This document shows positions 8,518-14,484 of a DNA stretch of 64,000 nt, piece after piece. Position 1 is the stretch's first letter. Every line of letters starts with the position of its first letter. The stretch comes from Gordonia jinhuaensis (lineage in GTDB: Bacteria; Actinomycetota; Actinomycetes; Mycobacteriales; Mycobacteriaceae). The notes beneath the pieces are model-generated. The model was not told the origin of the DNA, searched no databases, and worked only from the letters and a program-made list of their open reading frames with translations. Where the stretch lies: positions 1 to 64,000 of the forward strand of contig NZ_BMGC01000009.1 in the NCBI RefSeq assembly GCF_014639795.1. Direction: 5' to 3'. Position numbers and translations under genes: made by a program.

Positions 8518-8792
8518 TGCGTGGCCCCGTCCTGTCGGGAATACAACTGTCGCGACATGGAGTCGAATTCGTGGCGACTGAACACTGCCTCCACGGGGAG
8601 TCCGAAGACGTCGCAGATGCGGAATGCGAGATCGAGGCTGGGGTAGTTGTCCCCGCGCTCGAGGGCGCCCACCGACTGGACGTTGATGCCGACGAGCTGC
8701 GCGAGTTGTGCTCGCGACATGTGGTGCTCGGCCCTGAGCACGGCGATGCGGTTGAAGATGGGGAGCTTCTCGCCCCGCCGCACCGGACTCAT
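8514..8792 (-). CDS. Small XRE-type HTH regulator
   Basis: A 92-residue DNA-binding protein starting MSPVRRGEKLP (ATG at 8792). The HTH_3 fold covers about residues 12-66, with RAQLAQLVGINVQSVGALER as the helix-turn-helix and YPSLDLAFRICDVFGLPVE as the following helices. This type usually acts as a repressor or activator of its own operon. The gene is first in the unit with the four-TM protein and the ABC pair. Inverted repeats immediately upstream could be its operator. The open frame extends upstream, but that part crosses the putative operator and lacks domain character. Confidence 0.85.
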   Translation of the reverse strand: MSPVRRGEKLPIFNRIAVLRAEHHMSRAQLAQLVGINVQSVGALERGDNYPSLDLAFRICDVFGLPVEAVFSRHEFDSMSRQLYSRQDGATQ

Positions 8793-8813
8793 GAACCCTA
8801 GTGTTGGGAAAAC

Positions 8814-8828
8814 ACAACAAGTTGTCAA
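8814..8828 (-). promoter_or_regulatory. Candidate promoter and operator of the HTH/ABC operon
   Basis: On the minus strand a TTGACA hexamer (8823-8828) partly overlaps the inverted repeat ACAAC-AA-GTTGT (8814-8825), 22 bp upstream of the HTH gene start. This is consistent with autoregulation by the HTH protein. No convincing -10 box at standard spacing was found, so the promoter call is tentative. Confidence 0.4.
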
Positions 8829-8895
8829 GTGCAGGCAACGTATAGCGGACGGGATGCCTGCGGGGTGGCAGGTTGCTGCGCCGATCACGTTGCGG

Positions 8896-9031
8896 GTGCC
8901 TACGAGAAGCACCGGTGCCTACCGAATGCGTAGGCACCGGTGCTTCTGGTAGGCACAACAGCATCTCGTAGGCACAACCGCAACTGGTAGGCACGGCAGC
9001 ATCTGGTAGGCACAGCAGCAACTGTGGCTAC
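8896..9031. repeat. 19-bp palindromic repeat array 2 with long hairpin
   Basis: Inverted cores GTGCCTAC lie at 8896 and 8915. Direct cores GTAGGCAC lie at 8930, 8949, 8968, 8987 and 9006, all exactly 19 bp apart. An outer GTGGCTAC is at 9024. The direct units fit GTAGGCACrrCrGCAwCTs. Positions 8896-8922 and 8930-8956 form a 27-nt inverted repeat with one mismatch and a 7-nt loop, so a very stable hairpin can form on either strand. It lies between the HTH operon promoter and the end of the ABC half-transporter gene. Array 1 has the same architecture. Confidence 0.9.
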
Positions 9032-9051
9032 GCGAGTGCCGGACGAGGCGC

Positions 9052-10749
9052 TCAGACGGTGGCGGTCTCGCGCGTTCCGGGGCGCAACTCCACCACGCGA
9101 TCTGCCATGGCGGCCAGACGGGTGTCGTGGGTGATCAGCAGTGTCGCGCGACCAGTTGCCAGGCGGCGCAAGGGTTCGGCGATCCGGTCGACGGTGGCGT
9201 CGTCGAGTCCGGTGGTCGGTTCGTCGAGGATCAACACCTCGGTATCGCGCAACATGGCACGCGCGATGGCGATGCGCTGGCGCTGGCCACCGGAGAGTGT
9301 CAACCCCTCCTCGTCGAGGCGGGTGTCGTAGCCGTCGGGGAGTTCTGTGATGAACGAGTGGGCATCGGCGGCGATGGCGGCGGCCACGATCTCGGCGCGC
9401 GTAGAGGTGTGGGTCCCGTAGGCGATGTTGTCGGCGATCGAAGCCGCCTTGATCACCGTGTGCTGGGGCAGCAGAGTCACGTGATCGCGCACCGACGAGG
9501 CGGTCAGAGTGCGAATGTCTGTGTCGCCGAGAAGGATACTGCCACGTTGTGGGGTTTCGAATCGTGTGATCAGTCCGGCGAGGGTGCTCTTGCCGGTGCC
9601 GCTGGGGCCGACGAGTGCGGTGATCGCCCCTGCCTCGATGTCGAGGTCGAGGTCGCGCAGGACCGGATGGTCGTCGTAACCGAAGGTGACACCTCGGACG
9701 TGCACCGACACCGACCGGCTCGACGACGAGAAGTCCTGTGCGCCGGCCTCGTCGACGTCGGCGGCCGGCAGATCGAGCAGTGTTGCGACACGATCGGCGC
9801 TGACCACCGCCGCGCTCACGTCGAGGACGAGGTCGGCGAGGTTCTGGATGCGCGGGTAGAGATAGCCGAGATAGCCCGTGAGTGCGAGCAGTTGCCCCAC
9901 CGACAACGATCCGTTGCGGACCTGCCAGACGCCGACGACGGCCATCGCCAGCGTGAGGATCACCTGGACCACCGCCATCACCGCGCCGAATCCGGCCTCG
10001 ACCTTGGTCTGCGCGATGCGTGCGGACATCCAGGATCGGCCGTGGTCGGCCAGTGCCTGAGCCTCGCGGTGCTGCTGGTTGTAGGCAACCGTGGTCTCGT
10101 GGCCTGCCAGTGCCTGGGTCACGGCCACCGAGATATCGCCGTTGGCGCCGCGTTCGTCGCGGGTGGCGCGCGTCTGGGCGCGGCCGAACAGCGCGGAGAT
10201 TCCCCACATCAGTGGAACGGCGACCACCGCGGTCAACGCGACCTGCCAGCTCATCACGAATGCGGCGACCGCCAGCCCGATCGCGGAGAGTCCCGACACC
10301 ACGAGCTGCATGAGGCCTGAACCGGTGAGGTGCTCGACGGCCTCGAGATCGCTGGTGTGTCGGGCGACGAGATCACCCAGACCGAATGTGCGGTGTGTTC
10401 GCGGGCTGAGCTTTTGCACATGCGCGAAGAGTTGGGATCGCAGACGCAGCACCACGCGCTCGGACATTCCGATCGACAGGATCTGTCCCCAATAGTCTGC
10501 GATCGCGCCGGCGAGTGTGAGCGCCATCCAGATGGCCGCCGAACGCAGGAGCGCCGAGGAGCCACCCGACAACGCGGAATCGATCACGTCGGACAGTACG
10601 AAGACGGCAATGATCTCGGTGACGGCCGCCCCGACCAGCAGTGTTCCGGCAGCCGCGAAGCGCCCGCCCTCACCCTTGAGTAGGACCACGAAGCGGCGAA
10701 ACGCCGCCACGGCACTCATCGGTGGGGTGTCGACGGTGGAGTCGTACAT
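9052..10749 (-). CDS. ABC half-transporter (fused membrane and ATPase domains)
   Basis: A 565-residue exporter-type protein with an N-terminal six-helix membrane domain (about residues 1-330) and a C-terminal ATPase. Walker A GPSGTGKST is at 381-389, LSGGQRQR at about 485, Walker B VLILDEP near 505, and the switch His at about 541. Start chosen at MYDSTVDT (10749), preceded by GAAGGGAA; the frame upstream runs through a simple repeat. The product should work as a homodimer, or with a partner not in this window. It lies immediately downstream, on the same strand, of two mini-protein genes, which makes a small peptide a possible but unproven cargo. Confidence 0.88.
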   Translation of the reverse strand: MYDSTVDTPPMSAVAAFRRFVVLLKGEGGRFAAAGTLLVGAAVTEIIAVFVLSDVIDSALSGGSSALLRSAAIWMALTLAGAIADYWGQILSIGMSERVVLRLRSQLFAHVQKLSPRTHRTFGLGDLVARHTSDLEAVEHLTGSGLMQLVVSGLSAIGLAVAAFVMSWQVALTAVVAVPLMWGISALFGRAQTRATRDERGANGDISVAVTQALAGHETTVAYNQQHREAQALADHGRSWMSARIAQTKVEAGFGAVMAVVQVILTLAMAVVGVWQVRNGSLSVGQLLALTGYLGYLYPRIQNLADLVLDVSAAVVSADRVATLLDLPAADVDEAGAQDFSSSSRSVSVHVRGVTFGYDDHPVLRDLDLDIEAGAITALVGPSGTGKSTLAGLITRFETPQRGSILLGDTDIRTLTASSVRDHVTLLPQHTVIKAASIADNIAYGTHTSTRAEIVAAAIAADAHSFITELPDGYDTRLDEEGLTLSGGQRQRIAIARAMLRDTEVLILDEPTTGLDDATVDRIAEPLRRLATGRATLLITHDTRLAAMADRVVELRPGTRETATV

Positions 10750-10763
10750 CGCGGACGCTTCCC

Positions 10764-10805
10764 TTCGTGGTTCGTGGTTCGTGGTTCGTGGTTCGTGGTT
10801 CGTGG
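10764..10805. repeat. Heptanucleotide tandem repeat, six TTCGTGG units
   Basis: Six perfect copies of TTCGTGG (CCACGAA on the coding strand) end 14 bp before the start codon of the ABC half-transporter gene and abut its ribosome-binding site. A 7-bp unit is prone to slippage. Because the tract lies outside the chosen reading frame, copy-number change would alter leader or promoter spacing rather than the protein. Confidence 0.85.
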
Positions 10806-10888
10806 TTCGGCACCAAGACGTTGCGGGCGTGGGCTTGTCAGAAGGCTGCCGATGTGGAGGCACCGTCAGCCGAGGATGTGAGAACAAG

Positions 10889-10921
10889 GATCTCGCCGGG
10901 CCCCGACACCCAGGCGAGATC
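10889..10921 (-). terminator. Hairpin downstream of mini-protein gene 1
   Basis: A perfect 9-bp stem, GATCTCGCC with GGCGAGATC, encloses a 15-nt loop. It starts 28 bp after the stop of the 41-codon gene. There is no T-tract, as is common in actinobacteria. It may separate that gene from the ABC transporter gene. Confidence 0.5.
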
Positions 10922-10949
10922 AGTTGTCATCGGCGCAAGCCGGGAATGC

Positions 10950-11075
10950 TCACTGCCAAACCCACACCCAGCGATGCAGGCGACGGTCCCAGATGCGCAC
11001 GCGGCGGCGAGGGCGGAAGGGCGCACGCTGCGGCTGGCCGGTGGGGCGGGCAGGAGTGTTCGGAGTGTGGTTCAT
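10950..11075 (-). CDS. Trp/Arg-rich mini-protein 1 (41 aa)
   Basis: A 41-residue frame with a good start context: GAAGGG lies 8 nt before the ATG at 11075. The product begins MNHTPNTPARPTG and ends RRRVRIWDRRLHRWVWVWQ. It is strongly basic, with Trp at positions 29, 36, 38 and 40. It is a clear paralogue of the 39-residue product at 11343-11462: both start MNH, both are Pro-rich in the middle, and both end in the pattern RRRVR(I/V)WDRRxx(R/Q)W(V/I)WxWQ. Two copies with this conservation argue for a real gene. No signal peptide or enzymatic motif is present. It might be a cationic peptide, a RiPP-like precursor or a nucleic-acid binder. Family not recognised. Confidence 0.65.
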   Translation of the reverse strand: MNHTPNTPARPTGQPQRAPFRPRRRVRIWDRRLHRWVWVWQ

Positions 11076-11094
11076 GGTGAGTTCCCTTCGTTGG

Positions 11095-11119
11095 AAAGCC
11101 GGTGTCCTTCACCGGCTTT
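11095..11119 (-). promoter_or_regulatory. Leader hairpin of mini-protein gene 1
   Basis: A perfect 10-bp stem, AAAGCCGGTG with CACCGGCTTT, and a 5-nt loop sit just upstream of the ribosome-binding site of the 41-codon gene. In the transcript it would be immediately followed by CCAACGAAGGG. It could be a terminator for upstream transcription or a translation or attenuation element. Confidence 0.5.
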
Positions 11120-11262
11120 CGTAAGGTAGGTGGTGAATCTGGTCGGGAGCTGTCGTGTGGATGTGTGCGCGCTGGGGGGATGCTGTCACCGAGCTGTCAA
11201 CCTGGGAGAGTGCTGTGGGCCGGCGTGTCGACTGGCATCGCCGACCAGTCGCACGCACGTCG

Positions 11263-11290
11263 GCGCCGGGACCGTCCTCGGTCCCGGCGC
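11263..11290 (-). terminator. Strong hairpin downstream of mini-protein gene 2
   Basis: A perfect 12-bp stem, GCGCCGGGACCG with CGGTCCCGGCGC, closes a TCCT loop 52 bp after the stop of the 39-codon gene. Stability and position fit a terminator, although no T-tract follows. Confidence 0.6.
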
Positions 11291-11342
11291 AGGAGGTGTC
11301 GTGGTCAGATCAGGCGAGATCGCGTCCGATCCACCGTCGTGC

Positions 11343-11462
11343 TCAGTACTGCCACTTCCAGATCCACTGGCGGGTACGGCGATCCCACACCCGCACGCGG
11401 CGACGAGCGACGGGTCCGGCCGCGTGCGAGGTGGGGCGCTGGGCGGGGGAGGAGTGATTCAT
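11343..11462 (-). CDS. Trp/Arg-rich mini-protein 2 (39 aa)
   Basis: A 39-residue frame starting at ATG 11462, with GAAAGGA 7 nt upstream as ribosome-binding site. It begins MNHSSPAQRPTS and ends RRRVRVWDRRTRQWIWKWQY. Trp26, Trp33, Trp35 and Trp37 align with the four Trp residues of mini-protein 1, as does the whole basic block. The alternating aromatic C-terminus is unusual for a cytosolic protein. Each copy has its own hairpin downstream, so the two may be separate transcripts. The gene is divergent from the Fe-S protein gene at 11689. Function unknown. Confidence 0.65.
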   Translation of the reverse strand: MNHSSPAQRPTSHAAGPVARRRVRVWDRRTRQWIWKWQY

Positions 11463-11688
11463 GACTGTGTCCTTTCGATCTGTGCTGCCTCGATGCAGCT
11501 TCGGCGTTCTCGCCGACAACAGCGAAGGTATGAGGCGAATCTGGACGCGCTCTGTCAGCCGGGTGCCGATCGGCTCGGCGGCGGCTTCGGATGCTTACAG
11601 CCACCGAGCGGCCTCCGGGATTACGCGAGAGGGACCACAATGGTCAGCGGGGGCGAGAGCAGCGAGTCATAGAACGAAGGGCTGAGTC

Positions 11689-12117
11689 ATGACGCGAAAG
11701 AACTACACCTCCGAGGGTATTGATGTCTCGTTCGACGGGTCCCGGTGTCTGCATTTCGCCGAGTGCATCCGGGGTCTGGGATCGGTGTTCGACACCGGCA
11801 AGCGGCCGTGGATCCAGCCGGCCAACGCCGCACCCGACGATGTCGCCGAGGTGATCAGACGTTGTCCGTCGGGAGCGCTGCGGTATCACCGCCATGTCGA
11901 CGGACCCGAGGCCGAGGAGCAGCCGCATGTCCCGACCGACGTGATTCCACTCGCCGATGGGCCGCTCGTCCTCGACGGCGATCTTCGGATCCACACCCCC
12001 GCAGGTGATGTCGACGAGCGGCGGGCCAGCCTGTGCGCATGCACGAAGACCGGGAACGCGCCCTACTGCGACGGGACGTGCGATTTCACCAGGGTCCCAG
12101 GACTTCTCGAGACCTGA
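11689..12117 (+). CDS. Mono-cluster Fe-S / CDGSH-type protein with His-to-Cys ligand
   Basis: A 142-residue two-domain protein. The N-terminal part matches the divergent 4Fe-4S mono-cluster domain, with Cys20 and Cys26 in SRCLHFAEC and Cys59 in RRCPSGAL. The C-terminal part is a CDGSH-type 2Fe-2S site: Cys116, Cys118, Pro125, Cys127-Asp-Gly-Thr-Cys131. In the CDGSH family the fourth ligand is His, but here the codon is TGC. The ATG at 11689 has GAAGGG 9 nt upstream. A cytosolic electron-transfer or Fe-S handling role is likely. No redox partner gene is adjacent. Confidence 0.8.
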   Translation: MTRKNYTSEGIDVSFDGSRCLHFAECIRGLGSVFDTGKRPWIQPANAAPDDVAEVIRRCPSGALRYHRHVDGPEAEEQPHVPTDVIPLADGPLVLDGDLRIHTPAGDVDERRASLCACTKTGNAPYCDGTCDFTRVPGLLET

Positions 12118-12130
12118 GTGGGATGTAATA

Positions 12131-12228
12131 CCCCCGGTCGCCCGAAATTCCGAGTCACCCGAGATCCCCGAGTCGCCCGGAAATGCTGAATCACGCGAAC
12201 GTCTCGAATCACCCGAGCGTCGGATAGG
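12131..12228. repeat. Degenerate 17-19 bp tandem repeats
   Basis: Successive blocks of the form (C)GA(G/A)TCrCsCGrr recur four to five times in the short gap between the Fe-S protein gene and the converging monooxygenase gene. Units are imperfect, and no stable hairpin dominates. The repeats may be decayed intergenic repeat DNA. Confidence 0.5.
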
Positions 12229-12230
12229 TG

Positions 12231-13544
12231 TCAGGTCGCTTCGACGGTCTGGATCGCTGCCCGCGCCGCGGCGCGCCCGGCCCGATTGGCGCCGATGGTC
12301 GATGCCGACGGTCCGTAGCCGACCAGTTGCACACGAGGGTCCTTGGCCACGGTGGTGGCCAACTGTCCGGTCATCACGATCCCACCACCGGGTTCGCGCA
12401 GGTGCAGCGGTGCCAGATGATCCAGTGAGGCACGAAAACCCGTGCACCAGAACAAGACATCGACGTCGAGCGTGTCACCGTCATCCCATCGCACCCCGGT
12501 CGGTGTGATCTCGTGGAACATCGGATGCCAGTGGAAGAGCCCGTCTGCCTGCGCGGCCGCGATGGTCGGAGTGCGGGCCAGGCCGGTCACAGAGACGACC
12601 GAGGCCGGCGGGAGTCCAGCGCGGACGCGTTCGTCCACCTTCGCCACCGCTGCTCGCCCGTACTCGGCGGTGAAATCGTTGTCGGTGAAATGTGGTTTGC
12701 GGCGACTGGTCCAGAACACAGTGACGCCGTGGGCCTGCCGGGAGATCTCGATGAGCAGTTGGACGGCCGAGATCCCGGCACCGATCACGAGAACACGTTT
12801 GCCGTCGAAATCGCGGGGACCGCGGTAGTCGTGAGTGTGCAGCTGCGTGCCACCGAATGTGCCGATCCCCTCGACGTACGGGATGAAGGGCTGATCCCAG
12901 GTACCGGTCGCGTTGATGAGTGCGCGAGCGGCGATCACCGAGCCGTCGGCGGTCTCGGCCACCAGATACCGATCGTCCACAAGGTCGTCCCCAGCACCCT
13001 GATCGCCACGATCACCGGCCCAAGCGATGTCACCGCCGGCATCGGGGTAGGGCCCGCGGACCACCCGACGCACATCCACTGGACGTCGCACCTGCAGATC
13101 GAACCGCTGCTCGAAATCGGCGTAGTACAGGGGTACGGCCGTCGCGGCGGGCACCATGCCCTGATCGCCGCTGACGCTCTGCTGGCCCGTGAGCTCGTGC
13201 CCGCCCCTGGCGCCCTGCTCGATACTGGCGCCCTGCTCGATTCCTGCGGTCTGTCCGATATCGGCCGCGGCCAGAGACTCCGCGAGCCCGTAGCCGGGGA
13301 GGTCGTGGACGTGATTGGTGGTCGCCAGCGTCAGGGTGGGCCACCGGAACTGCCAGGCCCCGCCGGGGCCGGGATAGTGGTCGACGATCACGAACCGGTC
13401 GTGGAACCCGAACCGGCTCAAGAAGTACGCCGCGGACAGACCGGCTTGTCCGGCGCCGATCACGAGGATGTCGGTGCGCTCGATGATGAAGGGTCCTTCC
13501 GTCGGGCGGCGATGCGGATGCGGACGGAGCAGACCGACCGGCAT
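12231..13544 (-). CDS. FAD/NAD(P)-dependent flavin monooxygenase-like oxidoreductase
   Basis: A 437-residue flavoprotein. Two Rossmann motifs are visible: VIGAGQAGLSA near the N-terminus for FAD and VIGAGISAVQLL in the middle for NAD(P)H. The layout resembles flavin-containing or Baeyer-Villiger-like monooxygenases and pyridine-nucleotide oxidoreductases. About 40 residues after the first domain (including GIEQGASIEQGARGGHE) and a second Gly/Asp-rich stretch look like insertions. The first about 20 residues are Pro/Arg/His-rich and may not be translated; no clear ribosome-binding site decides this. Substrate unknown. It is divergent from the enoyl-CoA hydratase-like gene. Confidence 0.75.
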   Translation of the reverse strand: MPVGLLRPHPHRRPTEGPFIIERTDILVIGAGQAGLSAAYFLSRFGFHDRFVIVDHYPGPGGAWQFRWPTLTLATTNHVHDLPGYGLAESLAAADIGQTAGIEQGASIEQGARGGHELTGQQSVSGDQGMVPAATAVPLYYADFEQRFDLQVRRPVDVRRVVRGPYPDAGGDIAWAGDRGDQGAGDDLVDDRYLVAETADGSVIAARALINATGTWDQPFIPYVEGIGTFGGTQLHTHDYRGPRDFDGKRVLVIGAGISAVQLLIEISRQAHGVTVFWTSRRKPHFTDNDFTAEYGRAAVAKVDERVRAGLPPASVVSVTGLARTPTIAAAQADGLFHWHPMFHEITPTGVRWDDGDTLDVDVLFWCTGFRASLDHLAPLHLREPGGGIVMTGQLATTVAKDPRVQLVGYGPSASTIGANRAGRAAARAAIQTVEAT

Positions 13545-13607
13545 CCGCAGACTCGGAGTGCGTGTCCGGCCCGTATCGCAGCCTAACGTCTGCGATACGG
13601 TGCTCAG

Positions 13608-14363
13608 ATGAACTCCGATGGTGCAGGGCTGGTCACGGCGACGAGTTCACCGACACAGGTGACCACACTGGTGATCCGGCGTGCGGCCAAACGCAACGCA
13701 CTCAACCACGATGTCGTCGATGCATTGTCGGGCGCAATGACGGGCGCGGTCGACGGCGGCGCGCGTGTCGTGGTGATCACCGGCGAGGGCGCGGCGTTCT
13801 CGGCGGGTGCGGATCTCTCGGGCGCCACCTACGACCAGTCCTTCCTCGACAAGCTCCGCGACCTGATACGCCAGATCGAGTCAGCACCCATCCCGATCAT
13901 CGCTGCGGTCAACGGCTTTGCGCTCGGTGCCGGATTGCAGCTGGCGATGGCCGCGGACCTGAGGGTCCTCGCACCCGACGCCCTGTGCGGCGTTCCGGCC
14001 GCGAAAATCGGTGTCGCAGTCGATGACTGGACCATCAAGAGATTGGTGTCACTCACCAATTCAGGTGTTGCTGCCGGGGTGCTGATCGGTGCGCAACCGC
14101 TGGACGCCGACACCGCCCTGCGCCACGGCTTCGCCAACCGGATCGGCGATCTCGCCGAGGCGCAGGCGTGGGCCGAGCAGATCGCCACCTTCGCGCCGCT
14201 GACGCTCGCCCACGACAAGCTGGTGCTCAAAGACGATGGGGCGCAATCTCCGGCGCCGCAGGCGCACCTCGACGCGATGTACGCCGCCTGGAGGAGTCAG
14301 GATCTTCAGGAAGCCAGGACGGCGCGAGCCGAGAAGCGGACTCCCGTCTTCAAAGGGGTCTGA
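13608..14363 (+). CDS. Enoyl-CoA hydratase/isomerase family protein
   Basis: A 251-residue crotonase-fold protein. The oxyanion-hole segments are present: GEGAAFSAGADLSG near residue 60 and NGFALGAGLQLAMAADLRV near residue 104. The usual second glutamate-containing segment is replaced by GVPAAKIGVAVDDW, so at least one classical hydratase glutamate appears missing and the reaction may not be hydration. The cytosolic substrate would be a CoA thioester. It stands alone between a monooxygenase gene and a permease gene. Crotonase members catalyse many reactions, so no gene symbol is given. Confidence 0.8.
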   Translation: MNSDGAGLVTATSSPTQVTTLVIRRAAKRNALNHDVVDALSGAMTGAVDGGARVVVITGEGAAFSAGADLSGATYDQSFLDKLRDLIRQIESAPIPIIAAVNGFALGAGLQLAMAADLRVLAPDALCGVPAAKIGVAVDDWTIKRLVSLTNSGVAAGVLIGAQPLDADTALRHGFANRIGDLAEAQAWAEQIATFAPLTLAHDKLVLKDDGAQSPAPQAHLDAMYAAWRSQDLQEARTARAEKRTPVFKGV

Positions 14364-14424
14364 CAGCACAGGAGGTCCGCGGTATAGTCGGGCGTCTGTC
14401 CGGCAGAGTGACCGACGTCATGTT

Positions 14425-14443
14425 AACGTGCGTGAAACACGTT
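14425..14443. promoter_or_regulatory. Inverted repeat upstream of the NCS1 permease
   Basis: AACGTG-N7-CACGTT forms a 6-bp inverted repeat 41 bp before the chosen permease start. Its position between two same-strand genes fits an operator for the permease. The binding factor is unknown. Confidence 0.4.
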
Positions 14444-14484
14444 GATAGTTCAGACGATACATGGTGTCCATAGCGTCCCGATGC

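Noticed and set aside
8896-9031. The 19-bp array as a CRISPR array
   Set aside because: Units are only 19 bp apart, the between-core sequence is similar from unit to unit, and orientation flips. There are no unique spacers and no cas genes.
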